NCBI GenBank assembly: GCA_024275575.1
Contig: JAJRYV010000116.1
Coordinates: 1-63,392 of the forward strand
Length of the DNA: 63,392 bases
Source: a bacterium
Lineage (GTDB): Bacteria; Zhuqueibacterota; Zhuqueibacteria; Zhuqueibacterales; Geothermadaptataceae
Reading direction: 5' to 3'
The notes below the pieces were generated by a model. It did no database searches, was not told the origin of the DNA, and saw only the letters and a program-made list of their open reading frames with translations. The position numbers were made by a program, and so were the translations under genes. Positions 36,300-45,700 of the stretch are shown piece by piece (within the stretch, counting starts at the first letter, position 1; the number at the start of each line of letters is the position of its first letter).

Positions 36300-37340
36300 T
36301 CACTCCACCGCCCGCACCAAATGCGCATTCAACCGTTCCACTTTATCCCGGTTTCCCAGCACGATGAGCACATCGCCGTGCCCGATTTTCGTACCCGAGC
36401 GCGGGTTGAAGTTGAAACGCGCCTGCCCATCGACGACCTGCTTGATGGCGATGACGATGAGCCCGGTGCGCTGCGGGATTTCGATTTCACGCAGGGTTTT
36501 GCCTTCAAAACTGGTATTGGGCGGCACCGTAACCTCTTCCAGGCGTAATTCCAGATCTTCATCATGCATCATCACATCGAGGAAACCGACGAGATTGGGG
36601 CGCAGAATAGTTGCAGCCATACGCATGCCTTCGGTGAGATTGGGCGAAACGACATGCGTTGCCCCGGCCTTGTACATTTTCCCTGCCGTGTGCTGATCCA
36701 CCGAGCGTGCGATGATGTTGAGCTCAGGGTTGAGATTACGTGCGCTAATGACTACAAACAGATTGTCGCGATCTTCGGAAAGGGTGCTGATCAAACCGTT
36801 TGCATGCTCCACACCGGCTTCGATGAGCACTTCGTCTTTGGTCGCATCGCCGACGATAAACATCATCTGCGGATAATGCTCGGCTAAATCGGTAACCACT
36901 TCCTCATCCTGTTCGAGCACCACGAGCGGCCTGCGGGCAATTTTAAATTCATTGACAATTGTCCTGCCGGTATCTCCCGCCCCACATAAGATCACATGAT
37001 TTTTCTGCCGTTGAATTTTCTTTTTCATTTTTTTTGATTTATAATTGATAATGAGTTCACGCCGGACGAAAATGCTGGTGACGCTGGCTGAGAGCAACGA
37101 AATGAGGATGAGCCCGGAAAGCACGATGAACATGGTGAAAAAACGGCTCATCGGGTGCAGGGGATTGACTTCCTGGAATCCGACTGTAGAGAAAGTAATA
37201 AAAGTCATGTAGAGGGAATCGATCCAGCCCCATCCCTCAAGCATAACATAACCCAACATACCGATTGCCAGCAGGAGGATAAGTCCGAGCAGCACCAGGA
37301 GCAAATTTTTCCAGCCGGAAAGCTGGAGGGGATCATTCAT
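36300..37340 (-). CDS. Two-TM potassium channel with RCK (TrkA-N/TrkA-C) domains
   Basis: 346 aa, MthK-like. Two membrane helices (residues about 10-33 and 67-90) flank a pore loop with filter TFSTVGFQE, differing from the usual TVGYG in its last residues. Then TrkA-N with GAGDTGRTI (nucleotide-binding glycine loop, about 114-122) and a C-terminal TrkA-C (VPPNTSFEGKTLREIE). Likely a ligand-gated K+ channel. The start overlaps the VanZ stop by 8 bp, so it is in an operon with VanZ and the NAD(P)HX repair gene. Confidence 0.9.
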   Translation of the reverse strand: MNDPLQLSGWKNLLLVLLGLILLLAIGMLGYVMLEGWGWIDSLYMTFITFSTVGFQEVNPLHPMSRFFTMFIVLSGLILISLLSASVTSIFVRRELIINYKSKKMKKKIQRQKNHVILCGAGDTGRTIVNEFKIARRPLVVLEQDEEVVTDLAEHYPQMMFIVGDATKDEVLIEAGVEHANGLISTLSEDRDNLFVVISARNLNPELNIIARSVDQHTAGKMYKAGATHVVSPNLTEGMRMAATILRPNLVGFLDVMMHDEDLELRLEEVTVPPNTSFEGKTLREIEIPQRTGLIVIAIKQVVDGQARFNFNPRSGTKIGHGDVLIVLGNRDKVERLNAHLVRAVE

Positions 37341-37740
37341 GTGTCGTAATTTTCACCAGTTGCCGTGAGTATTTTCTGAATAATAAATAGGAAGCACAGC
37401 CGAGGAAAACACCGAAGCCGTCGGCCAAAAGATCAGCTAAGTCAAAGTATCGGCCGGGCACGAAGATTTGATGAATTTCATCACTCAGACCATACAAAAT
37501 TCCCAGCAGACAGGCATGATTCAGGTTGAATTTCAGGAAACGTCCCGGTTTTGTTTCCAGCGCATGCAGAAGGAAAAAACCAAGCGGCATATATATGCCC
37601 AGGTGCATGATTTTATCAGAATTATCAAACGCCATAAAACCGGGCGGTGTGATGTGCGGAATCGATGAAAGTGTAAAAATGAGCAGCGCCCATGCTGCAA
37701 GCAAAGACCAGGCGTAGTTTCCCCGAACGAATTTAACCAT
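37333..37740 (-). CDS. VanZ-like membrane protein
   Basis: About 135 aa starting at ATG 37740, four hydrophobic segments: SLLAAWALLIFTLSS, the region around IYMPLGFFLLHAL, ACLLGILYGLSDEI, and LADGFGVFLGCASYLLF. The motif FDNSDKIMHLGIYMPLGF and YGLSDEIHQIFVPGRYFDLADLLADG are the VanZ family hallmarks. A longer frame from 38067 lies inside the upstream gene and is a shadow. Start overlaps the nnr stop by 8 bp. Role in envelope or antibiotic tolerance is only inferred for this family. Confidence 0.88.
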   Translation of the reverse strand: MVKFVRGNYAWSLLAAWALLIFTLSSIPHITPPGFMAFDNSDKIMHLGIYMPLGFFLLHALETKPGRFLKFNLNHACLLGILYGLSDEIHQIFVPGRYFDLADLLADGFGVFLGCASYLLFRKYSRQLVKITTHE

Positions 37741-39289
37741 GCTGTTTTCTCGTCTCCTCGATTGATTTTGCCAAACAGGACAGGACATCACCCGCAGTGA
37801 GCGCCAGTTGATCGATCTCTTTGGCGGCGAGATCGGCAGCGCGGCTGTGTAGAAACATGCCGAGCAATGCTGCATTTTCCAACGGTATTTGCCCGGCGAG
37901 ACCAGCGATCGTACCGGTGAGCACATCGCCCATGCCGGCGGTTGCCATGCCGGGATTGCCGGCACAGTTGATAAAAACCTGACCATCGGGCAACGCGATG
38001 ATTGAAGGCGCACCTTTGAATAATAAAATAATCCGATTTTCAACTGCGAACCGGCGTGCGACCGCAACCGGCACCGGTGGAATGTCTTCTTTTTTTAAAC
38101 CGCTCAAACGCAAAAACTCACCGGGATGCGGTGTCAGGATTGTACCGCCTTTGCGCCGGTGTAAAATCTCCATTTTACCCTGCAGTAAATTCAAACCGTC
38201 GGCATCGATGACGAGCGGGCCGTGGTAATTCTGCAGCACTTCCTGCAGATAAAAAGCAGCCTGCGACGACTGCCCAAGCCCCGGCCCGATAGCGACGACA
38301 TCAGCCCATTGCAGTCGCTGTCGGAATTTTTCCAGGCTGGTCGTTTGCATCGTCGATTTTTGCCAGTGCAAAGGCTCTTTTACCACTTCAGTCGGATTTG
38401 TCGCCAATTGAGTGGTAATTGCAGTCTCTGCTGCCAAAACGACGAGCCCGGCGCCGGCGCGCAGCGCTGCTGAACTCGTCAAAATTGCCGCCCCGGCCAT
38501 GCCCTCACTGCCGGCAATGATGAATATCTGGCCGCATTTGTTTTTAAAATCTGTCTTTTGCCGCCGCGGCAACAGGTGATACATTTCTTCCCGCGGCAAC
38601 AGGAATGTTTCATTGTTAACCGCAGCGAAGGCTTTTTGCGGGAATCCGATATCGGCAACGTGCAAATTTCCGGCATATTCACAGCCGGGAGAAAAAAGTA
38701 GGCCGGGTTTCGCCGCACCGAAGGTAACGGTGAAATCAGCTTTGACGGCATTATCATCCGCTGTGCCATTGTCAGCGTCAACGCCGGTGGGCAAATCGAC
38801 GGCCACCACACGGGCGCTACTCCTGTTGATAAATTTTGCTGCTTGTGCATATTTTTCGCGCAAGGCGCCGTGCGAACCTGTGCCCAAAAGTGCATCGATG
38901 ATCAGATCGGCGGTGAGAAAATCGGCTTCAGTCATGCTCTCGAACGGAATTATTTTCTGTCCGAGCCGGCGACAAATATCAGCATTGGTTTTGGCGTCAC
39001 CTTTGAGTTTAGCAGTACTGCCCAACAGAATGATCTTGATTTCAACCGCATAAGCGAGCAGGCGCCGTGCGATGACGAATCCGTCGCCGCCATTGTTCCC
39101 GCTGCCGCAAAGCACAAGTGTAGTTGCCGTTGGCGTCAGACACAACTTTTGCCGGCAGAGATCGCTGACCGCTTTGCCTGCCTGTTCCATGAGAACAGCG
39201 CCAGGAATGCCGATTTCTTCAATAGTGTAACGATCGACAGCAGCCATTTCTGCAGCGAGTAAAACCGGTTTTTTTTCAAGAAATTTCAT
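37733..39289 (-). CDS. nnr: Bifunctional NAD(P)HX epimerase / ADP-dependent dehydratase
   Basis: 518 aa. N-terminal YjeF_N epimerase (residues about 1-220: GSGNNGGDGFVIARRL, then VVAVDLPTGVDADNG) and C-terminal carbohydrate-kinase-like dehydratase (about 230-518: FIIAGSEGMAGAAIL, TPHPGEFLRL, NCAGNPGMATAGMGDVLTG). It repairs hydrated NADH/NADPH. AAGGAG lies about 12 nt before ATG 39289. First gene of the minus-strand run with VanZ and the K+ channel. Confidence 0.96.
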   Translation of the reverse strand: MKFLEKKPVLLAAEMAAVDRYTIEEIGIPGAVLMEQAGKAVSDLCRQKLCLTPTATTLVLCGSGNNGGDGFVIARRLLAYAVEIKIILLGSTAKLKGDAKTNADICRRLGQKIIPFESMTEADFLTADLIIDALLGTGSHGALREKYAQAAKFINRSSARVVAVDLPTGVDADNGTADDNAVKADFTVTFGAAKPGLLFSPGCEYAGNLHVADIGFPQKAFAAVNNETFLLPREEMYHLLPRRQKTDFKNKCGQIFIIAGSEGMAGAAILTSSAALRAGAGLVVLAAETAITTQLATNPTEVVKEPLHWQKSTMQTTSLEKFRQRLQWADVVAIGPGLGQSSQAAFYLQEVLQNYHGPLVIDADGLNLLQGKMEILHRRKGGTILTPHPGEFLRLSGLKKEDIPPVPVAVARRFAVENRIILLFKGAPSIIALPDGQVFINCAGNPGMATAGMGDVLTGTIAGLAGQIPLENAALLGMFLHSRAADLAAKEIDQLALTAGDVLSCLAKSIEETRKQHG

Positions 39290-39688
39290 CTTATTTCAGG
39301 CTCCTTCAAATCTGAAAACAAGCGTGTTGTGAATAATTGTGACTCTTTAATCAGCCGCAAAACAGGCTGAAATTTGAGCCGCCTTCAGGCAGGGTTCCAA
39401 AACGTAATTGCAGACTTCAGCCTGAAACGGAACTGGCCGCAACAATGACGAACTATTATTTGAAATTGAACAAAAAAACCACAGATTAGAATTATTGAAG
39501 AGAGGTGACGAACCTCAGGTCAGGATTTTGCATCCTGAAGGCCTTGAAAACCGCTGTGAAATTCTGGATTAGAAGCTGGTAAATTATGTTCAAAATAAGT
39601 ATAATCAGCACAACGACGCAACAATTTTCTCCTTGCTTATTTTTACATTTTCATTTAATTAATCACTTACGCCAAACCGGGTTAATCC
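39290..39688. other. Intergenic region with hairpins and a repeat fragment
   Basis: 400 bp without a credible gene, upstream of both divergent neighbours. 39376-39390 carries the GAGCCGCCTTCAGGC core shared with the repeat at 8781-8871. 39520-39538 forms a 7-bp hairpin (TCAGGAT, loop TTTGC). The AT-rich end (39,585-39,665) probably holds the sigma-factor promoter. Confidence 0.45.
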
Positions 39689-40276
39689 ATGCCATCTGTT
39701 GCGAACAAAAACATCGATTCAACAGTCATCGCCAGCGCCCTTGCCGGAGATCAGGATGCTTATGCACAAATTTTGGCCCGTTACCGGGGGCCACTTTTCC
39801 ACATGTTGCTCAAAATGGTGCACAACAAAGAAGAAGCTGAAGACCTGACCCAGGAAGCGTTTATGAAAGCTTTCCGCGCTCTCGCTTCCTTTAATGAGGA
39901 GTACGCTTTTTCCACCTGGCTCTATAAAATTGCCGCCAATAATTGCATCGATTATCTGCGCAAAAAACGCCTGCAGACCTTTTCCTACAACAAACCCATC
40001 GCTTCCAAAGAAGGCGAGCTGCAAAGGGAATATGCTGATGAAACTGTGGCCACCGACAAACCCATGCTCGACAGCGAAAAAACGCGTATGATCAATCTCG
40101 CCATCGACGACTTGCCGCCGAAATACAAAACTGCCATCGAGCTGCGCCACAAAGAAGAACTCTCCTACGAAGATATTGCCCAAAAACTCAACATTCCCCT
40201 CGGCACCGTAAAAGCGCGCATCTTTCGCGCCCGCGAAATGCTGAAACGCAAACTCAAAGGCAAAATTCTCCCCTGA
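39689..40276 (+). CDS. ECF RNA polymerase sigma factor
   Basis: 195 aa. Region 2 (NKEEAEDLTQEAFMKAFRAL then FSTWLYKIAANNCIDYLRKKR) and region 4 (LPPKYKTAIELRHKEELSYEDIAQKLNIPLGTVKARIFRARE) are complete. The charged linker between them (EGELQREYADETVA) is usual. No anti-sigma gene is adjacent: the next gene is a convergent NUDIX hydrolase. The ribosome binding site before the ATG is weak. Confidence 0.95.
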   Translation: MPSVANKNIDSTVIASALAGDQDAYAQILARYRGPLFHMLLKMVHNKEEAEDLTQEAFMKAFRALASFNEEYAFSTWLYKIAANNCIDYLRKKRLQTFSYNKPIASKEGELQREYADETVATDKPMLDSEKTRMINLAIDDLPPKYKTAIELRHKEELSYEDIAQKLNIPLGTVKARIFRAREMLKRKLKGKILP

Positions 40277-40278
40277 TC

Positions 40279-40842
40279 TCAGACTGAACTTTGCAATTTG
40301 AGCCACTTGCGCACCAAACGCATCATCGATTCATCCCCGTTAAATTCTGCCATTTTTCCGATTTCAACCCACGCCAGATCATGGGATTCATCGGAAATTT
40401 TGAGAGACTCCCCAGCGGCCGCGCGAAAGGCAAATCGCGTATCGAAATGGTAGTGGGCGGCAATCCCCCGGTGCTGCGGGATAAGATGCACATCGATATC
40501 AAAAATCTCCACAGAGATGATTTCTATTGTACGGATCCCCGATTCTTCCTGCGCCTCTCGCCTGGCGACCTGCAAAACATTGGGATTGCCGTCGCAATGG
40601 CCGCCCAACTGGATCCATTTGTTCAATTTTTTATGGTGTGTCAGAATCACCATTTCTCCATGTTCATCCACCACCCAGGCGGAACCGGTGACATGAGCAA
40701 TTGCCAACTCACGCACAAAACAATCCGGATATTCCTCTACAAATTGAATAAAACGGCGGCCGGTTTCTTCTTCTGCGGGATTAACGGCAGCATAACGCTG
40801 TAATTTTTGTAAAAATTGATTTCTGTGCAAGGGCTTCTCCAT
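40279..40842 (-). CDS. NUDIX hydrolase
   Basis: 187 aa. NUDIX box region GGHCDGNPNVLQVARREAQE then ESGI, with the REAQEE metal-binding core. The first loop glutamate is Asn, a variation seen in this GGH-type subfamily. An N-terminal helical part (residues 1-45) precedes the fold. Substrate unknown. Converges with the ECF sigma gene 2 bp away, with no visible terminator between them. Confidence 0.88.
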   Translation of the reverse strand: MEKPLHRNQFLQKLQRYAAVNPAEEETGRRFIQFVEEYPDCFVRELAIAHVTGSAWVVDEHGEMVILTHHKKLNKWIQLGGHCDGNPNVLQVARREAQEESGIRTIEIISVEIFDIDVHLIPQHRGIAAHYHFDTRFAFRAAAGESLKISDESHDLAWVEIGKMAEFNGDESMMRLVRKWLKLQSSV

Positions 40843-41081
40843 TTTTTTATTGCATTTTAGCCGGGATCGAATATACTTCTATGTTTTCATTTTCGCAACA
40901 TTTTCACCGGACATGCGCCTTTAGCCAGAGCACTGCTTCTTCCAGTTGGTTAATATTATTTATTTTATGGTCACAAGGTTCTGCTTTAATGTTAACTGCC
41001 GATCAAATAGATACTTATGCACAAAAAAGGATTCTCATGCGCCCGAAATTCGAATACGGAATGGCAAAAGGAAGATTGGTC

Positions 41082-42317
41082 ATGAAAATAAAAATCATCA
41101 CGCTGATATTTTTCTCTCTCGGCAGCTCCACGCTGGCACAAACTGAAAAAGGCAAATGGGGTTTTGGCGCCGGGGGAACGATGTCCAATATCAGCGCTAC
41201 CGAAGCGGTAAAAAATGCCGCCGGTTTTGGTGGTGAGGGAATTTTCTCCTATTTATTCAACGATAAATTAAGTCTCAATCTCATCACCGGGTTCAATAAA
41301 TTTTCCACAACCCCGGTTGCCGGGGCGGCCGATGCGAGTACCAGCTTGATTTCAAGCGCTCTGACCCTGGAATACGAAATGAGATTGATGCGTTCATTGC
41401 GCCCGTTTTTTGCTTTTGGCATCGGCGGCCACAACTATAGTGTTGGCGGTAGCGACCGGTTTAATGATGGCGAAGGGCTGGCCGGGGCCGGTTTGCGTTG
41501 TTATTTCGGCAAGCGCACTGCGCTGTATCTTGCCGGGCTGTTCAAATACACCACGGGCGACGCCCTCGATGGGCTCGATAAAGGTGGCAGTGATTTTTAT
41601 TACAATCTCAGTGCCGGTCTGCAATTTTTCCGCGGGAAAAAAAGCGGGGAAAATACCAAAACCCCAAAAGTCACGGGAACGCCGTTTGATAACATGCCGC
41701 CAGTAGATTCATTGCTGGTCGAAGAGCTCAGCGAAGATGAAAAAATAAGCGCGGCAAGGCAAGAGTTGGAATTCTCGCTCTCGCTGAAAAAAGATGAATT
41801 GGAAGAAAAACTCGCCAACGCAGAACAGGAAATTAGCCGCTTGCAGCAGGAAATCGCCGAGAAATCATCAAAAATCAACCAACTGCAGGAACAGCAACGG
41901 AAGAACCCTGTGACGGAAAAGACACCACCTTCCGATGTGCGAACCAACTATAAAAAAGCCCTTGAGCTTTTTAATAGCCGGAAATATAAAGCCTCGAATG
42001 AAATTTTACAGGCATTGCTGGAGTCCAACCCGCAACATAAATTGAGAAGTAATTTCATCTATTGGATCGGGGAGAATTATTACGCCCGCAAAAAATATTT
42101 TCAGGCCGCAGCAGAGTTTGAAAAAGTGCTGGGCTATTCCAATTCGGTGAAAAAAGACGATTCTTTGATGATGTTAGGACGAACCTATTTACAGCTCGGC
42201 GATTCGCAAGCGGCAAACAGCAATTTTGAACGGCTTATCTTCGAATTCCCGCTCAGCGAATTTAAAGAAAAAGCGGAAAAATACCTGCAGCCGCTGCGTA
42301 GTGTTCCTGCTGAATAA
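41082..42317 (+). CDS. Outer membrane barrel / coiled-coil / TPR fusion (CpoB/YbgF-like C-terminus)
   Basis: About 411 aa. Signal peptide (ITLIFFSLGSSTLAQ), then an opacity-type eight-strand barrel (residues about 20-185), a long coiled coil (about 220-275, KDELEEKLANAEQEISRLQQ), and a C-terminal TPR region like YbgF/CpoB (YKKALELFNSRKYKASNEI, YWIGENYYARKKYFQAAAEF). The combination suggests a protein anchored in the outer membrane that reaches into the periplasm. Start at 41082 fits the signal peptide; the frame opens upstream at 40881 without signal features. An intrinsic terminator follows. Confidence 0.8.
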   Translation: MKIKIITLIFFSLGSSTLAQTEKGKWGFGAGGTMSNISATEAVKNAAGFGGEGIFSYLFNDKLSLNLITGFNKFSTTPVAGAADASTSLISSALTLEYEMRLMRSLRPFFAFGIGGHNYSVGGSDRFNDGEGLAGAGLRCYFGKRTALYLAGLFKYTTGDALDGLDKGGSDFYYNLSAGLQFFRGKKSGENTKTPKVTGTPFDNMPPVDSLLVEELSEDEKISAARQELEFSLSLKKDELEEKLANAEQEISRLQQEIAEKSSKINQLQEQQRKNPVTEKTPPSDVRTNYKKALELFNSRKYKASNEILQALLESNPQHKLRSNFIYWIGENYYARKKYFQAAAEFEKVLGYSNSVKKDDSLMMLGRTYLQLGDSQAANSNFERLIFEFPLSEFKEKAEKYLQPLRSVPAE

Positions 42318-42343
42318 AAGAAGATTCAAATCAAAGCCTAACG

Positions 42344-42380
42344 AAAAGCGAAATCTCCACACCGGGGTTTCGCTTTTTTG
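42344..42380 (+). terminator. Intrinsic terminator after the barrel-TPR gene
   Basis: Perfect 10-bp stem AAAAGCGAAA (42344-42353) with TTTCGCTTTT (42368-42377), 14-nt loop, T-run continuing to 42379. It lies 27 bp after the stop codon at 42317. Confidence 0.85.
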
Positions 42381-42516
42381 TTTTCAGTCTGGTATCATCG
42401 CATTTGCGGGCGATTCTGTCCTTTTTTTAATTTTTGTTTCTGCAGGCCAACAAGTTTGATCATATTACATTGCAGTAACAGGATTCGTCATATTCAATTA
42501 AAAAGGGCAGGAAGCC

Positions 42517-42705
42517 ATGAATTTTAACGAATTATCCCAGATTATCGACGCGTATCACAGTTTTGCGGGCTATCACGAGCGGATTGAAAACTGCCCCGGA
42601 GAAAAGCGGGAAGACCGCAGCAGGCAATGTACACCCAACCCTGTAATCACCTCCAACCGGCTCTCCTCCATGCACAGCACCTCCGATAAAAGGCGTGAAC
42701 AATAA
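42517..42705 (+). CDS. Possible small protein (62 aa)
   Basis: Small open frame starting MNFNELSQIIDAYHSF with a good AGGAA ribosome binding site 6 nt upstream, ending just before a terminator hairpin. The first 20 residues look like an amphipathic helix; the rest is charged and polar (RIENCPGEKREDRSRQ). No family recognised. The signals on both sides favour a real gene, but the composition of the second half is not strongly protein-like. Confidence 0.4.
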   Translation: MNFNELSQIIDAYHSFAGYHERIENCPGEKREDRSRQCTPNPVITSNRLSSMHSTSDKRREQ

Positions 42706-42736
42706 AAAAAAGCGACCATGAGAGCCGCTTTTTTAT
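42706..42736. terminator. Bidirectional intrinsic terminator
   Basis: Stem AAAAAAGCG (42706-42714) with CGCTTTTTT (42726-42734), loop of 11 nt. A/T runs on both sides allow termination of the small plus ORF and of the DUF3857 gene, whose stop lies at 42753. Confidence 0.8.
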
Positions 42737-42752
42737 CGTTTATTTTCATCGC

Positions 42753-45700
42753 TTATTTCTTCAGTAAAATCTGCCGGTTGTCCTCCGCCATTACGGCATT
42801 GTAAAACTTTTTGAATTCGGCATATTCCTTTATTTCGATGATACCTTTTTTATGAATCAGCGTACGTTTCGCCCGAATAACACCATCGCTGAATTTGAAA
42901 GTCATTTTAAAATCAGCAACTTTGCAATGCAGTGAAATTTTCTCCGGCAGATCGACCGGCGAAAAACCTTGCGGCAATTTCAGCTCTATTTCCTGAATAA
43001 ATTCATCAGCCCAGGGCCAGAATTGATAATCGTAATTGCGGCTGTCATAAGCAAGCCCGCGATCGGTTTTCAACCGGTCTGTCCAGGGGATTTGCATAAA
43101 TTTAAACTGCCCGGCCTCGTTGCAATATTTTGGCACCTCAAAAGTATAGGAGTATTTGACCTCCGGCGTCAATTTCTGAATATCTCCGACCTGCAGCGAG
43201 AGTAATTTTACATCGGGGAAATCACGTGCCAGGGTCGCCGCCATGGATTTTTTCCGTTCTTCCTGGTTTTTCTCCCGGTAGGCGCGGCGAATCGCTGCTG
43301 TGATGCTGCCGGAACGCACCACATCGGTGGTGACGAGAATGCTGTTATCCTGCCGCACGATAACGGTTGATTTTCGTGTCACCCGTTTCGGCAAAAATTT
43401 CTGCGCATCGAGATGTTCCGGTGCGGTCATGCCTTTTTTGATGAGCAGGCTAAAACTGTGCACGTCCATTTCCGGCACTGTGCCAAGGGGATAATTATAC
43501 GCCGTCAAATCGAGATACTTGATACCCTGCTGTGTTTCAACCCCGGCGATACAGTGATTGAAATCAATCGACGGCAGCGGATTTGGTTTTACCCCCTCAT
43601 CCCGCGTATTCACCAGCACATAATTTGCCTTGATCCCCGCTTCTTTCAGCATGGCGATTGCCAATGTCGCAACATCTTTGCAGTCGCCGATTTTTGATAC
43701 CAACACATCGCGGGCTTTCTGTGGAATGAGCCCGGACTGGCGAAAGGGAATGCTGCTGTAGCGAATATTTTCAGTGATATAGTTATAAATCGTGCGAATT
43801 TTTTCTTCTTCGGAGATTTTATCCTGTCCCTGGAAAAGTTCATGCACGGTTTCCCGCACTTCATACGAAATACGTGTTTTCGTGTGCGCCAGGTCGAGGT
43901 ACCAATCGACGAGATACTGCCAGTCGGGAATGCTGGAGATAAAAAGCATTTTTGCCACGTCACGCAGGATCGGCATGCCGTATTCATAACCGATGGAGGC
44001 CTCGTCTGACAGGGACCAGGTATACATCGTGCCATCGGCGGTTTTGCTGACCTGTGGCTTGTCGGGCATGTTTTGCGTGCGGTGCTGAAATTTAAATCCA
44101 TCCGGCACCAGCAGAGAATAGCGGATATGTTTGATCGGGTGAAAACGGTTAAAATAGAACTCATCCCAGAAATGATTGGAAAGTTTACCGCTATAATAAT
44201 TGCGTACGCGCCATTTGATATAAATAAAATCATTCTCTTCCAACGATTTAAAAACGATGAAGTTACCATCGACATCAGCTTTGATGCGTGCACCGCCATC
44301 TTTGATCACCGTCGCCGTTTCAACAATCAGTTTTTCAGAAAAATAGTTGCCGGAGATTTGATACTCCTTATAATCGTCGATACCGGATTTGGTGAACACC
44401 CGCACCAGCAATTCATGCGCCGATTCGGAAGCGCCTTTGTCGTATACCACCCGCCGGTTGTCATCGAGGATGATGACCGCAGCAGCGCCATTGTATTCTT
44501 CAGCCCTCGGCGCCTTCGCAATCCAGGCGTCGATATCCCGTTCGCCAAAATTTTTGAATATATTTTCCCTGCCCTCAAGCTCGCGCAATTTATCCCGTGC
44601 CTCGTAATTTGCCGGCATGAATTTCAACGCCTGACGGTAGGCTTCTTTTGCTGCTGTTTTAACACCCGCGTGGCGATGAATATCCGCTTTCTTTTCCCAG
44701 TATACCGAACTGTTGGGGCAAATTTTGATGGCGCGTTCAATCGCCCGTAAAGCCGCATCGTAATCCTGCATAGTTTCATAGATCGTCGCCATGTTGTGAT
44801 GCTCGCCCGGCGCGGCTTGGGATCGCAGCAGTAGCCTGTTCATCGTTTCCCGCCATTTTTCGACATTTGACGAACGCAAATAAAAATCGGCGAGGGTGCG
44901 GTAGGCCACTTCGATATTGTGCCGCTTGAGAAAATCTTGCACCAGCCGGACGGCTTCATCATAGCTGCGTGTCCGCTGGATCGACATTGCTGCGTTAAAA
45001 TAGGTAAACGACCAATTATCGGGAAATTTTTCCATCGCCTCGACCGCTGTCGTCATCATTGCATTGATCTGGCCGCGTTTGCTGTAAAGTTGCAGACGAT
45101 GGTTGAAAACCAGTTCGGATGCCGGTAGCACCATCTCCAGCTCATCGATGAGATTCTCAACTTTATCCCACTCCTCGTTGCCGGCGGCCTGGGTGATTTT
45201 GTAATCGATAACATCCGGGATATTGCGGTCGATGGTAAACAATTTTTCTATCGTCGTCGAAATTTCGTCATATTTCTCACCGCGCATATAAGCCTCGAGA
45301 ATGTGCGATAGCAGCATGGTATTTTCCGGCGCCAATTTTAAAGCATCGCGCAGCACCAGCTCCGCTTCGATGGCTTTGTCGTTGCGCAAATAACAATCGG
45401 CCAACAACAAGTAGTTTTCCAGATGGTTGGGGAATTCCCTGATTTTATTTTTGAAAAAAACCTCGGCAAAGTTTTCGATAAGAACGGCTTTTTCATTTTT
45501 CCGTTTTTTATACTTTTTCTTTTCGATCGACGTTTTCAAACCTTTGAGCGGATTGCCGGCAGCATCGGTGATGCGCAGCATGAAATTGCAGCGGGTGATT
45601 TCTGAAAAGCCGCATTTGATGAGCACACGGTTCCAGCCTTTTTGCAAAACTGTTTCGACGATGTAGGTATCGAGGTCGTTATTATTTTCATCAAAATACT

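Noticed and set aside
37741-38067. N-terminal extension of the VanZ gene (244-aa frame)
   Set aside because: The extension lies wholly within the nnr coding sequence in another frame and has no VanZ similarity.
44073-44750. Long plus-strand ORFs inside the DUF3857 gene
   Set aside because: Shadows of a well-supported minus-strand gene with clear domains.
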